Below are positions 34,053 through 45,765 of a DNA stretch of 64,000 bases, in pieces (position 1 is the first letter of the stretch; each line of letters opens with the position of its first letter). Both the position numbers and the translations under genes were made by a program. The stretch is taken from NCBI GenBank assembly GCA_032716605.1, contig CM064495.1, forward strand, positions 47,262,896 through 47,326,895, in the 5' to 3' direction. Origin of the DNA: Paralithodes platypus (taxonomy: Eukaryota > Arthropoda > Malacostraca > Decapoda > Lithodidae). Below the pieces are notes generated by a model, which had not been told where the DNA came from, searched no databases, and saw only the letters and a program-made list of their open reading frames with translations.

Positions 34053-35295
34053 GTAAAGGGAATGTTTCGAGACGTTTCATCAGCGTGTCAGAACTGTTCA
34101 ACAAAATCTGTATGTACCACATTTCACTGCAGGCGATTGTACAGTTAGGTTGTAATAATACCCTCTTATGTTCTTGTATCTACTAGTGTGTTATGTCTTC
34201 CCTTACCTAATAATGTGTATGTTTTCTTTAGTTCAGAATCAAAGTGCCATTTCTCAAACAGTTGGATTAGGTTTCACTAGCAGCTTGAATTGGAGAGAAC
34301 AGATACTAAATAAGCATTCATTGACCCTAGAATTCAAATTATGGGTGGAATTTGGATAATGTGTAAATAAGAATGAGCTGAAATGGTGGAAGCAATAGAT
34401 TTGGAATGGAGAATATCATATGAAATCATACCGATTCCGAAGAACTTAGGTTGTTTGGAGAATTTGAGGGTGAATTTACAGGAGTTAGGTGTTAGATAGG
34501 TAGGACTTCAAAATGTTGGGAACTCTTAGAAATCTGTATGTATTTAACAATGGATAGCGTGTTTCTTATTGAATGGTAGAGCTAGATTATGGTATGTATT
34601 TTAATATTAGCTCATGAATATCTATCTTCCTTACAACCTTTAATAATTATTTATGCAAAAATGCAACAGTATTTGAAGCCTTAAGAAAGTTCAAATTAAG
34701 CAGTTTAATGTAGTAGACTCATATTCTGTCACCCCATTTGACAATAGTTGACAATTTTGTTCTGGTTTTCTTAAATAATGTAAAATAATATGTAGTTTTC
34801 CAAATAAGAATAACAGTTTGTCATGCTCATATGAATCTTGGAGCTTTACATAAATGGTTTTCTAATAATCTGGGTATTATACTATACAGCTTTACTCCTT
34901 ACAACAGAGTCAATTTTAGTATTTTGTCTTGAAAGCATTTTTGTATGCCAAAAAAATATTACTACCAGTTTTAGTGGATGCTAGTATAAAAATTATAATA
35001 CTATTTAATATCTCAGGCAATGGAATAAAGTATTTCTTAAAGTAGTTGGTAGATTTAGAAAATAGTACTACTCTATTTAGAAAATAATGAACCTCAAATA
35101 ATTATGATGGCTCAGTAGACTAGGGTAAACTAGCTAGTTTGTATACAGTGATCAAATTAGTATGTGGTATCAATAAACAAATATCCACAAAAATCGAGTT
35201 ACTGTATATCCGTACATCTAATGTCAAAGTGTACTTGAACTAGCGTACATTTGTATGCTAAATTTAATACTACACGTTCAATCTATAACTCTTAA

Positions 35296-35502
35296 CCCCT
35301 TATGTACCGGCGACATCTTTTTGCTTTTATTCTAGCTATATTTAGATGATTTTGTGCAGTTTAAGAGGGATCTGTGGTAGTAAAAATGATAAATTGAGAT
35401 AGCTTGTAGCCTTTTCATGGTTAGAGGTCCTTCCTATGCTTAAGAACACCATCTAATAGTAGCCAGACTATAATGAAAAGGATGTCACCGGTACTGTATG
35501 GG
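35296..35502. mobile_element. piggyBac-like MITE (family P1)
   Basis: TTAA at 35292-35295 and 35503-35506. Ends CCCCTTATGTACCGGCGACA and GATGTCACCGGTACTGTATGGG; 207 bp. Confidence 0.8.
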
Positions 35503-35887
35503 TTAATAAGCTTTTGTGGGTAGTACTGTATGTTTACCGTTTACGTGTACTAATTAGACCAGCGAGTACTAAATAGCTGATCTACCCCACGCCATAGGTA
35601 CGGAGAGGGCATCACATTGGCTCATAAGTTATCAAAGATGTTATGTCAAAGATTTGTTTTTATGTATTTTGCTCAATTCATTAGTTATCCCTGCCTGTTA
35701 CTTGAGAGCAAGAAGGTTGTGCCAAAGAATTCCATGTGTGCTCAATATTGCGATAGTTTGGGTTGATTCTTGTGGCGGGTTCGTGCGAGGGCTTTTTCCG
35801 GCTACGTTTCATCCATAACTCTTTCCTGGCAACTATTAATCTTTGACATTATCCTGTGAGACTACTTGTCCTGGTATGGAAAACCAT

Positions 35888-36093
35888 ACCCTGTTCCAAA
35901 TAAGTAGGCCAGAAATTGTGATCCCTAACCTTTGTAACTCAAAGACGGCTAGAGCAAATGGGCTGTATATTTCCCCGCCTATTCCCTGGCTGACCCTTCT
36001 CAAATGGTAGAAATATTAGCTCGATTACTCTAGTCGTTTGTGAGTTACAGAGGTTAGTGGTCATGAATTTTGGCCTACTTATTTGGAACTGGG
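35888..36093. mobile_element. Tc1/mariner-like MITE (end type T2)
   Basis: TA at 35886-35887 and 36094-36095. Ends CCCTGTTCCAAATAAGTAGG and CCTACTTATTTGGAACTGGG; same core as T1 copies, here inverted. Confidence 0.75.
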
Positions 36094-36964
36094 TATAGAC
36101 TGCGAGTAGATCCTCACAGGTGGTAAAATTCTGATGAAACTATATATCAGAAGTCGACAGATCAGAGTTGCTGAAAAATACTGTCAGAAAAAGCGCTTGT
36201 GTGTGTCCGCCTTTATGCTTTTATTTGCCATTGTTATTTGCATTGTGCCGGGGAGAGAGAAAAAAGGGTTTGCATATTTTTATTTTTTAGGCAAGAGTAA
36301 ATTATATCTTGCGGTTGGGTTTATTTTAGGATTATCAGAAGAATTCCAATTATCCATATGGCTGTTTTTTTGCAAATTTAATAAGGCACACTTGCAAATA
36401 TATACTCATTTTTCATATGACTAATTATTTATGCATTGGTATCCCAAGTTTCTCCTTTTTCTTGTGTACAATCATGACCTTACCATTACAGTATTTTTAT
36501 GGTAATGTAGTAAAGCTCAAAAATAGGCAAAAAAGAAAAAGTATGGTTTTCCTCTTCTATATTGGGACATAATGCAAAATTGGTGTTCTCTAATAAGCCC
36601 ATAATGCCAGCAATATGGATGATTGGCATTCTTCTAGCAATTGTATTAAAGGCAAGAAACATAGAGAATGGTGTAGCGTAGCGGAGAGTATTAATTATCT
36701 ATGGTAAACTGAGGTGGACAGATATCCTCATGGGGTGCAACTCTTCAAGATCATAAACAAATGTGGCTTACCGTAACCAAATTATTGAAAGCTCAGAAGT
36801 ACGAGGGAAAAGGTACAGTTATGAATATTAAGAAACATTCATTTGAATCTTTGAATGGGCATATATATTTCATAATTTACAGTATGTATCTTTTTGTCAT
36901 CTTTTTAGTTTCCATCCCCCCTTAAAGCAAAGTTCAATCAGAAATGTTGACAGAATTCATATAA

Positions 36965-37075
36965 CCACCATTTGAAGAGGAGCACTTTATTGACAATGTT
37001 ACACAGATGATTCCTGATGAAACTGTAAGTGAAATGTTGTCAATAAGGTGCTCCTTCTCAGATGGTGTTCATATT
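36965..37075. repeat. Hairpin element, second copy, with CTGATGA...GAAA boxes
   Basis: Inverted arms carry ACCATTTGAAGAGGAGCA and its counterpart near 37045-37070. Between them CTGATGA, a short ACT/AGT stem and GAAATGTTGTC occur in hammerhead order (about 37013-37042). It is related to 1205-1312 by its outer ends and by the TTGTCAATA motif. Confidence 0.45.
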
Positions 37076-37229
37076 AAACTATTAGCAGTCTTTTGTAACT
37101 GTAAGCTTCTTAGTTAAAGTAGTATGAAGTGTATATGGCTTACCCCTTCTTAGCATTATTTTTGGTAGCTAAAAGAGAGGCAGGAGGCTAGGAATCCTCC
37201 TCCCCTTGTAAAATTCTCCTACTCAACGA

Positions 37230-37362
37230 GACAGAGAAAGGGGCGAGGGAACGCGAAAGTGGTCCTGGACCCTAAGAATAGAAACGTTAAATATTGTTTC
37301 TGTTCGAGCTCTGTCTCGTGTCGGCAACCCCCAGCAATGGGGTATGTGCCTGAGTTTATATA
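37230..37362 (-). repeat. Dispersed repeat R5, inverted, beside the Tigger-like MITE
   Basis: AACGCGAAAGTGGTCCTGGA and GAGCTCTGTCTCGTGTCGGC, then CCCAGCAATGGGGTATGTGC. Confidence 0.6.
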
Positions 37363-37364
37363 TA

Positions 37365-37758
37365 CAGTAAACCCTCGCTCTATCGTACTTAACACTTTCG
37401 GAATTCCAAGGCTTTCGGACAAGCATTTCAATTCAAACTCATGGTTCAGCCTTTCGGATTTGTCCGAAAGGCTGAGAAAATACCTCCGTCCTTTTCGGAC
37501 TACATTTAACTTTGGACTCATGCTTCAGCTTGTCCGAAAGGCTGAGAAAAATTAAATCGCATTCGGACTAAAGAGCCGAGTTTCGGACTTGTCTGGTTAG
37601 GTGAATGTGTATTCGGACTTATAAACTTCGGACATTATTTCAGCCTTTCGGATTTGTCTGAAAGGCTGAAGTGTGAGTTCGGATTCGGCCCTTTCGGACT
37701 TTTGACACTTTCGGACAGGGGTCTCCCTCAATTAGTCCGAAAGAGTGAGGGTTTACTG
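37365..37758. mobile_element. pogo/Tigger-like MITE with internal CTTTCGGAC repeats
   Basis: TA on both sides (37363-37364, 37759-37760). Ends CAGTAAACCCTCGCTCTATC and GTGAGGGTTTACTG resemble Tigger/pogo termini. The interior repeats CTTTCGGAC / GTCCGAAAG, often as hairpins with GGCTGA, more than ten times. Confidence 0.7.
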
Positions 37759-37760
37759 TA

Positions 37761-37947
37761 CTTACAGTTTCTTACAGTAGATCCTCTGGAAAAAGGCAAA
37801 CTATGCCTGTGTATCCAGCTCAGTACCAGTACTTGCACTGCTGCGGTCGTTCACGGTGTTGGCGGCGGCGGTAGCAGACGCAACATTTTTACTATTCTGT
37901 ATTTTTGTTTTATAATCAAACTTCAAATCTTGTCTTCCCCATGCATA
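37761..37947 (-). mobile_element. 3' fragment of the same LINE as at 53.8-54.9 kb
   Basis: Nearly identical to 53764-53950, including CTTACAGTAGATCCTCTGG and GTTCACGGTGTTGGCGGCGG. Only the last about 50 codons and the 3' UTR remain. A (CATA)n tract follows. It directly abuts the Tigger-like MITE end at 37760. Confidence 0.75.
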
Positions 37948-38004
37948 CATACATACATACAAAAGAGAGGTTTATACATACATACATACAATGGTTTAGC
38001 ATAA

Positions 38005-39100
38005 TTTTTCCATTACATGCAGTGTAACGGCTCAGACAGGGTTATCACATTACTGTACATTACAGTACTGTACTTTATTATGGTCTTCTTGCCCTGAAAC
38101 GTTATGATCTTGTGGAGTTACGCCTTGGAGCATCTTGGTTTATACAAATTATGTTATCTGTGAAGTGAGTTCTTAGCGTGCCACTGTATTGGACTTCCTC
38201 TAGATGCTGTGTTTTCCTCGGGCAGTCAGTGGCTTGTATTTTTGACGTCTAGGGTGCGGGATTTGGTTCGCCATAAGTAGCACATTTAATTAAGTTTGTC
38301 TGTATATCCTAATGCATTCTTTATTCAGGCTATTAAAGTAGCTTATATAATTAACTTTTTCTGTATATCATAATGCATTCTCTATCCAGGCTATTTTTAT
38401 AATTATAGTATTAAATTTTAAGAGGGTTTGAGGGAAGCAAAGGGATAATTCAAATAGATTTGACCCCTCTGATTGCTATAATTCTTTCCTAAGGTACAGA
38501 AAGTTGTATAATGTTAGCCTGAATCAAAGCAAAATGACATGATAATATACTGTACAGTGCTGACCATCAAGTATATAAAATGATAGATCAATGATAATTA
38601 ATTCATTGGATTTTTATCGCACAGATTATTTTGCATTTATAATTTTCACTAAATCATAATTTTGTAAACTTCAAAAGTAATTTGGCTACTTATGTTGTTT
38701 TTATTATTTATTGAGCAAAATATATTATGTGTAAGATTTCTATGGGAGATTTTGGGGGTTAGACATTAATTAATACCTTTCCTTAGAGTTTAAAAATATA
38801 GCCCAAATGTCACTAGTTTCCTTGCAATTGTTACGGATCTATTGACATGGACTGCATCTCTCCTGGTTGTTATAAATGTTGTATATTGAGTTTTTGTTTC
38901 CTTATTTTTATTTTAGCTGTTGTTGTATTTGTTTCTTTTGGTAATGATGAACTTGTATGTAAACGTAATCATTGTGTTCTTCCTACAAATGTGGTGTTAT
39001 AATGTAGTGTAGCATGTTTATATTCTTATGAATGTTTATAACACAATACAGAAATGTGCCAAAACACAGAGAAACACATTGTCAGTGTTATCAGGTAAAA
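38005..39100. other. AT-rich, no gene
   Basis: 38330-38560 contains faint piggyBac-MITE-like phrases (CAGGCTATT, AGTTGTATAATGTTAGCCTG) too decayed to delimit. Confidence 0.4.
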
Positions 39101-39107
39101 GTTTCTA

Positions 39108-39316
39108 TAGTCCGTTCATTCTAGGTTGGGTAGAAATCTTAACCTCTTACCTCGGTAACTCAAGAAGGCTAGAGCAATTGAGCTGTCAATTTATACACAT
39201 ATTCTCTAGCCAAGTCTTTCCATTTGGTAGAAATATTAGCTTGATTACTCTAGTCCTCTTTGAGTTATGACAGGTTAGGGGTTACGATTTCCGCCCAACC
39301 TAGAATGAACGGACTA
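39108..39316. mobile_element. Tc1/mariner-like MITE (end type T1)
   Basis: TA at 39106-39107 and 39317-39318. Ends TAGTCCGTTCATTCTAGGTT and AACCTAGAATGAACGGACTA are perfect inverted repeats. Core contains CTCGGTAACTCAAGAAGGCT and TTGATTACTCTAGTCCTCTT. Confidence 0.75.
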
Positions 39317-39319
39317 TAG

Positions 39320-40195
39320 TAAGAGATGCATTCAAGTGCATTAATATTTCAAATTGTTTAATACCCCCTTATTTTTTTGTTAGTAAACTACAATAATAAG
39401 TGCAGTAAGGAGTTATATATTCTGCCTAATGAACACTATCCAATGTATAAATTAAAAGAATATATGATTTATATTCCCATGTAACCTCTGAATGCTGATC
39501 TATTATTTATTGGTTGTAAAATTATAATCTGCATTTAATTTATTTCAAGTATCCTGGGAATCAGGTTAATAACCATAACCCTATAATTATGCATAGATTA
39601 TAGTATATATATTTGTTTTTTATATTTACATTGCTAAGTGTAATAATTCAAGCTGAATTTTTGTTCAAGATATAGACATACTTATAGCCATTGATTATAT
39701 AGACTGATTGGTAGGCTATAGAAAGTTTTATTATTTTTGCAAAACTATTTGCAGTTGTTTTCATGTTGTTTTTTATTTTTTCTTATAAACTGTTATGAAC
39801 ATTTCCCTTTTATTTTTTGTTTACATTTCCATCTTCAATGAGACTTATAGTCCTACTTGATTTATTCCCACTGTTCTAATACAGTAGTTTGAAAACTTTA
39901 ATCTTGTGTTTGCAAAATAATGCTGTTTTTCTTCATGTACTCCAAATAAATATGATGGCAGCTTCAAAGGTAACATCAAAGTTTAATGTATTTATCAACA
40001 GTATTGCAGCCTTTTATGTAATAGATCAAACGCCAGATCTTTCAGAATAGCTTAAGCACATTTTGTCCCATCAAGTGGAACACTAATTATTTCTGTGTCA
40101 TTCCAAGACTATAATCACTAGTGTGTGTCAACACTTTAGTCAATTTCTTGTTTTATCATTTTTTGAAACTATTAGATTATTTTGTTTGTTGGTAT
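39320..40195. other. AT-rich, nothing recognised
   Basis: No frame longer than expected by chance and no inverted repeats seen. Confidence 0.45.
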
Positions 40196-40200
40196 AGGTA

Positions 40201-40287
40201 GTGCCAACAAACTTGACAATAATCTTGATCCCTGACCTCTCTGTAACTCAAAAGGCCCTAAAGCAAACTGGTTACTTGGTAAGACTG
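40201..40287. mobile_element. Tc1/mariner-like MITE (end type T3), half copy
   Basis: GTGCCAACAAACTTGACAAT and CTCTGTAACTCAAAAGGCCC. Cut off where the TAA-flanked MITE begins. Confidence 0.6.
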
Positions 40288-40290
40288 TAA

Positions 40291-40502
40291 AGCCGGTATC
40301 ACACGAGCACTTTTTTCACTCAACATTTATCCTCAACACTGGTCTGGCAGCTAATGATGTCAACATTTAAAATTTATATGTTAGCTAAATTCATCTATCA
40401 ACAGTCTAGTTTCCGATACCAGTGCAAAATATTCCAGAAATGTTGCCATAAATATGTTGTTTATAGAATGTTGACTATAAAAGCTCTCGTGTCATACCGG
40501 CT
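40291..40502. mobile_element. PIF/Harbinger-like MITE
   Basis: TAA at 40288-40290 and 40503-40505. Ends AGCCGGTATCACACGAGC and GCTCTCGTGTCATACCGGCT are inverted repeats; 212 bp. The 3-bp TAA duplication is typical of PIF/Harbinger elements. Confidence 0.7.
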
Positions 40503-40720
40503 TAAGATACACCATTGCCACTACTTACCATTTGAAGTAAGGAAACCGGGATATTGTCAATTTTTGGATTGTGTTCACAAAAGGAGCTATCCCCTATTCT
40601 TGCAGCTTTCGACACCAGAATAGAAGAAATAAGTAATCAAAATTTTAATCAAAGATTTTGTCAAGAAAGTGCAACTCTTGTGAACACATACTCGTTGCTA
40701 TTTTGTGAGACAGCAGTTAA

Positions 40721-41135
40721 CCCCTTTCAGCACCATGACGCCTTTTGACCTTTAACTCTGGCTAAATTAAAATTAAAATGTAAAACTTGCAAACTAAACA
40801 AACCAAAATTGGGACAAGGACAATATAAAGTCAAATTAAATTATCAAAATCGCTATGTGGAAACAACGCTTACTAAAATGAAAATTATTAAATAAAAGAA
40901 CACAATCCACCACATAGGGTGTACATTACTACATGAGCAAGTTAATCTGTTTCCCAAGCAAACTAATTGCAAAATTAGACAATTTTGTGCAGTTTAAGAA
41001 GGACCTATGTTATTAAGAGAGTTTTTTGAGATAGTACTTACCCATTTGAGTCGTATAGGTAGATTTCAAAACTTAAGACAATCGTTTAATGGTAACCAGG
41101 ATAGGATGACAATTCCGTAATGGTGGTGGAAGGGG
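40721..41135. mobile_element. piggyBac-like MITE, subfamily P2, with nested insertion
   Basis: TTAA at 40717-40720 and 41136-41139. Ends CCCCTTTCAGCACCATGACG and CGTAATGGTGGTGGAAGGGG. A different repeat (R4) splits it at about 40765-40975. Confidence 0.7.
40765..40975 (-). repeat. Dispersed repeat R4 nested in a MITE
   Basis: Minus strand: AGTTTGCTTGGGAAACAGAT, CACCCTATGTGGTGGATTGT, GTTTCCACATAGCGATTTTG, GGTTTGTTTAGTTTGCAAGT. Other copies lie at 44495-44608, 56920-57050, 58885-58982 and 59455-59820. Confidence 0.65.
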
Positions 41136-41391
41136 TTAAGGATCAGCAAGACCTTGTACATGATTTATCAATCATTCATTATATATTTCTGAGGGAATGT
41201 TATACATTAAGTTTATTTTATGCAGTATCATGTTTTGTTTTGGTGAGGATTAAAGACATTCTTTAAAGAGAATAGCATATTTGAATTCTTAAATATTTAT
41301 ATATTTTAGATGTATAATACTTGCTCTATGCAGTTTTGCATAAATTTGGCAAGTTAGTGTAAGGTTTACTGCTTTTCAACCTGACTGTCAT

Positions 41392-41625
41392 TTGACCACT
41401 TGCAAGTTTCGTTCTATAAGGAAGTTGGGGTTGTAGACATCAATATTTAGCAGAATTACCAGCTAAAATACGGTTGTAGTTCATTTATTATGTTTTATAG
41501 ATACATAAAATCCAATTCAACATACTCTTTAGCCACCAGAAACCTACATTATTATTGCATTTCTGTTTACTATCGATGTCTACAGCTCCAACTTCCTTAT
41601 AGCCTGAAACTCGCAAGTTGTCAAT
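41392..41625. mobile_element. MITE family M5
   Basis: TTTGACCACTTGCAAGTTTC ... ATAGCCTGAAACTCGCAAGTTGTCAA (inverted repeat ends); 234 bp. Confidence 0.7.
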
Positions 41626-41706
41626 TGATCTAGGTATAGATGTCAGTCGACCCAGCATTAGCCTTCAGTTAATAAAGGTCGACTCTAAGATTTCATATTT
41701 CAAGAA

Positions 41707-41931
41707 TTGACCTCTTGCGAGTTTCAGGCTATAAGGAAGTTAGAGTTTTTGACATTGATATTTAGCAGTTTTACCAGCTAAAATGCGGTTGTAGTACATT
41801 TATAAATACATACAACTAAATTCAACATACATTTTATCCATTAGACATCTACTTTATTATTGTAGTTCTGTTTGATACCGATGTTTACGGCACCAACTTC
41901 CTTATAGCCTGAAACTCGTAAGTGGCCAATT
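41707..41931. mobile_element. MITE family M5
   Basis: TTGACCTCTTGCGAGTTTCA ... CTGAAACTCGTAAGTGGCCAA; 225 bp, 80 bp after the previous copy. Confidence 0.7.
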
Positions 41932-42083
41932 CCTTAACTTATGTTTATCATTCATATGCCATTCCATTTTCCACATTTGTGTGGTATTTTCTGCATAATC
42001 TGTATATATTGTATGTCTTCTTTATTTGTGTTTGGTGTTGTGTGATGCAAGGAGAAGGAGGAGGAGTGAGAGAGGTATAGTTA

Positions 42084-42282
42084 ACGCAAACGAACTTGAC
42101 AATAATCTGGACCCCTTAACTTCTTATAACTCAAAATGAATGGAAGCAATCGGGCTGACATTTCTATAACTTGGGAAGAGTCCACCAGTAAATAGGTGTG
42201 GAAATTTACATCCAGTTTGCTCAAGGTCCTTTTGAGTTACGAAGAGGTCAGGGATCGAGATAATTGTCAAGTTCGTTGGCGC
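42084..42282. mobile_element. Tc1/mariner-like MITE (end type T3)
   Basis: Ends ACGCAAACGAACTTGACAAT and ATTGTCAAGTTCGTTGGCGC flanked by TA; 199 bp. Confidence 0.75.
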
Positions 42283-42470
42283 TACCTATAGCGTAGGGAA
42301 GGGCACCTCTCGGTATATAAATATTTAGTCCTTGGGGAGACGGAGATCATCGACAGGTTTCCGACTTGGGAAGGTTTATCATCTTGTATATTCATTTTTA
42401 GTGCCGCCCTACACGCTCAGTTCCACATGCCATGCCCAATACGGTACTGATCAAATTGAAGCTGATTTAA

Positions 42471-42676
42471 GCCCTTCTGTACCGGTGATGTACTTTTAAT
42501 TTTATTCTGGCAACTATTAGACAATTTAGTTCAGCTTAGGAAGGATGTCTACCCATTTCAAGGCTACAGAATATCTCAATTAGTCCTTTTAATACCATAT
42601 ATCATTCCTAAGCTTCATAAAATCGTCTAAATGTAGCTGAAATATAATCCAACAGATGTCACCTGTACAGAAGGGG
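42471..42676. mobile_element. piggyBac-like MITE (family P1)
   Basis: TTAA at 42467-42470 and 42677-42680. Ends GCCCTTCTGTACCGGTGATG and GATGTCACCTGTACAGAAGGGG. Confidence 0.8.
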
Positions 42677-43106
42677 TTAAATATGGCCCTTGAGATCTGC
42701 ACAAACCATCAAGCCATGCCCACACATGCTTAAACTGGCCTGTGTGGTACTCAGGTTTGAAGGCTGAACTGTATGACAGGCTATAAATGCACATTACAGA
42801 GAATATAGTCCATCAGTATTTAATAAAACTTTTACTAAATGCAACTTGTTGGCTACCAAACAATCAGATATATATCAGATATCATTACCGAGTACCGGTA
42901 TGTATTAATCATCCAAGATACGGTATGTCCTTATTGTGGTATGGTAATTTTCAAATCAATATAACTAGCCTTTACAACTGTTATTATTGTGCTTTGCCTT
43001 TAAAATTTGAAGTGTTTTATTATTTGATTTTGTTAGAATGTGCATATAAAGTATACACACCTGTCATATTTATTATGTGTTTAGGGTAGACTAGCCACTT
43101 ACTAAA

Positions 43107-43371
43107 GTGTTAAAAAAAAAACTACTCGTAAAAATTAATGGAGGTATTAATGATGCGTTTTTTACCACCAAGCACTCACTGCTCAAGAGCTGGGCTAGGG
43201 TGGGTGCCCTGATGATCAGGGACTTCAGTAAACAGTTGCCACAGATTGCTAGACCGCGCCGTTCACCAACAGCACTGGTGTCTGCCAATAACACACTGGC
43301 TGGCCCGAGACTCGAACCATCAACCTCACAGTTTGCAATCGAATACTCTACCAACCGCGCTACGGCCTGAG
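43107..43371 (-). mobile_element. tRNA-derived SINE (minus strand)
   Basis: The tRNA-like head is at 43300-43371 on the minus strand: A box TAGCGCGGTTGG, TGC at the anticodon position, B box GGTTCGAGTCT. A body of about 190 bp follows (including CCCTGATGATCAGGGACTTC, a short palindrome) and ends near an A-run at 43113-43121 (plus-strand view). Confidence 0.5.
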
Positions 43372-43838
43372 CTTACCATACTGTACGATAATTTAGGTGC
43401 ATTTCAACACTAAACTTATTATTCCAACTCTACTCATTTTCAGTGGGTATTGTTTTTATCGATATAGCGTACCAGTTGGACTACCACGTTAGAAGTGACT
43501 AGTCTTCCTTACTGAGAAAGTGGTGTGTGGTATCTTCCCTTATTATGTCTTTTTCTGTTACTTGGGACCTGTCACCATTCCATTATTATTATTTTTTTTT
43601 TGCTTCTAACTTGTTTTGCTGTTCCCGTTTGCATATACAGTACTATAGTGTGTGGTTGCGGATGGGTAAAAAACTAACTTATCTAACGTTGTGTGCCATA
43701 ACTATGTAAAAGACATTATTATTTTTTATACTAAACTTTTCAACAAATAAACTTTTGCATTTTTCTCACTCTGTGTTTCAATGCCTATCAGAATAGGATT
43801 CAGCATACCCATACCTTGATCTCTATATGTCTTGCTAA

Positions 43839-44012
43839 AGCCGGTGTCACACAAGAGCTTTTATAGTAAACATTTGATGATCAACATTGTTCTGGCAACA
43901 TTTCCGGAATATTTTGCACTGGTATTGGAAACTAGACTGATGATTGATGAATTTAGGCAGGTAACCAAAATATTTTAAATGTTGACCTCATAAGCTGCCA
44001 GACCAGTAGCCA
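43839..44012. mobile_element. PIF/Harbinger-like MITE, one end lost
   Basis: TAA precedes AGCCGGTGTCACACAAGAGC. The body GGAATATTTTGCACTGGTAT mirrors 40419-40438 of the intact copy. Confidence 0.6.
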
Positions 44013-44084
44013 GAAAATATAAATTAAATGCGTCATCGGGGTCTGAGAGGGTTAAGTGAACAGGGTTGCCTAGAGCAGCCTCTA

Positions 44085-44495
44085 TTAGGACGTGAGACAG
44101 GCACCGCACTTCCTGTGGAGCACTCAGGCTATAAATGTATGTATGTATGTATGTATGGGCTCGATCCGCTGACCCTTTGATCAGCTGCCGTATGTATGTA
44201 ATTAGTGCCCCCCTCCTACTAAGCTCCTTGACGCAGTTGGGGGGCTTCGGGGCCGGCGACTGGAGCTTGGTGGGGGAAGGTTATGGATATTTCCTTCTCC
44301 CCTCAAGCTTTCGTCGTCTGCTTGACTAATTTGGCGTAGTTTTTCTTTCAGTTATCCTTCGGGCGGCCTATACCATGTGCCACCCTGCCCTGGCTAGGTT
44401 GTAGGCTCCTGACTTGATTTGTCCCTTCGGTCGCTGATACAGTCGAGCTGACTCGATTCCCCTCAGTAGTGCATTTTTTTGCATCTCGCTGGGAT
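44085..44495 (+). mobile_element. LINE/SINE 3' region related to 48302-48489
   Basis: Contains CTCCTTGACGCAGTTGGGGGGC, a GACTAATTTGGCGTAGTTTT phrase (compare GACTAATTTTGAGTAGTTTT at 48344) and a (TATG)n at 44136-44158. No coding potential recognised. Confidence 0.45.
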
Positions 44496-44608
44496 TTTAT
44501 TTTATTAAGCGTTATTTCCACATAGCGATTTTGATAAGTTCTTTTGCATTCATCTTGTGTCGTCCCAGTTTTGGTTTGTTTATTTTGCAAGTTTTACATT
44601 ATAATTAG
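44495..44608 (+). repeat. Dispersed repeat R4, partial
   Basis: TTCCACATAGCGATTTTGAT and GGTTTGTTTATTTTGCAAGT as in the other copies. Confidence 0.6.
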
Positions 44609-45035
44609 TCCTGATCTCTCATGCTTCGCCCTTGATCACTTCTTGGTTGGTGCTGCAGTGTAGCAGTTCTTGCCTCATCCTTCGGCCCTGCCCTATAAGA
44701 GCTCTGCTGTGGAGCTCATGTGGTCCGGCTGAACTGAGGAAATGGCGAGAAATGTCTGCGCGTCTTCACCTTCCTAGATTTGTTCACCTCCTGCCCTTCC
44801 CTATCTATCTTGACTTGATTAGTTGTCCATCTTAATCTGTTTTGATAGCATAATGCATAAGTACGCTGAATTTCGATGTGAGTACCCTAGGTTCGAGTCC
44901 TTGGAGTGCCACATGTAATTGTTGATTTAATTAATTGAGTTTAGAAGTAAAGTTGGTTGGTGAAAAAATATGAATCTAATCGTTCGGGTCAGCCCTATGA
45001 GAGTTCTTTTGTGGAACTCGGTGGTCTGGTTAAAC
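44605..45035 (+). repeat. Related 3'-tail repeats flanking SINE S1 copy 3
   Basis: GCCCTATAAGAGCTCTGCTG...GTGGAGCTC...TGGTCCGGCTGAACT (44686-44740) resembles CAGCCCTATGAGAGTTCTTT...GTGGAACTC...TGGTCTGGTTAAAC (44992-45035). The SINE at 44843-44976 sits between them. Confidence 0.4.
44843..44976 (+). mobile_element. SINE family S1, copy 3
   Basis: GATAGCATAATGCATAAGTA, intact B box GGTTCGAGTCC, the same body and the tail TTGGTTGGTGAAAAAATATG. It interrupts a LINE-type 3' region that resumes near 44985. Confidence 0.7.
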
Positions 45036-45070
<35 letters not shown>

Positions 45071-45107
45071 TTTAATAAGTGTTTGTCTATTTTCTTGCAG
45101 TGTCGGA

Positions 45108-45205
45108 CTGGCAGAATTACCAACTAAAATACGGTTGTAGTACATTTATAAATACATAAAATATAATTCAGCATACTTTTTATCCATTACAAACCAACAT
45201 TTTTG
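45108..45205. mobile_element. MITE family M5, internal fragment
   Basis: GGCAGAATTACCAACTAAAA, ATACGGTTGTAGTACATTTA and CAGCATACTTTTTATCCATT match the interior of the copies at 41.4-41.9 kb. Confidence 0.55.
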
Positions 45206-45309
45206 TATGAATGTATATATAAACTCTGGTATCATTATGAAAAATTAAAACACAATCCATAATGATATAATATATTCTATCTATCTATTTGCTTAGGTCC
45301 TTTCCCCAT

Positions 45310-45681
45310 TTTTTTTTTTTTTTTTTACTGGGGGTGGCCGACTCGAGACAGAGCCAGAACAGACACCAAAAAATATCATAATTTTTATTTTTTTTTCTTA
45401 CTGGGGGTGGCCGACTCAAGACAGAGCCCAAATAGGGACAACAACAAAATAATATCATAAATTGAGGCATGGCATATCCAGGGAGATCTGCACACCATAG
45501 TATTACCATTGTACATTTTCTTTATCACTTATTTACAGGAAATGTTTATATTAAAACACTCGGATTTTGTGATGTAGTTTCTTTATTCATGTACAGTACT
45601 GTATTTATTTAGATAATCAAGCACTTACCCCAGTTTTCCTTTTTTTATTTGTATTTTTTTTTTTTTTTTTTTTTATCTGTT

Positions 45682-45765
<84 letters not shown>

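Larger units (their letters stand above)
32885..35285. other. AT-rich downstream flank of the gene
   Basis: Apart from the MITEs at 33471-33662 and 33876-34052, no repeats or coding regions were recognised. Confidence 0.5.

Noticed and set aside
34168..34359. 63-residue frame after a TTTCTTTAG acceptor-like site
   Set aside because: No homology recognised, and it is downstream of the gene's poly(A) signal.
36134..36424. 96-residue frame with hydrophobic stretches
   Set aside because: No recognisable domain, AT-rich composition like the flanks, and no splice or promoter signals.
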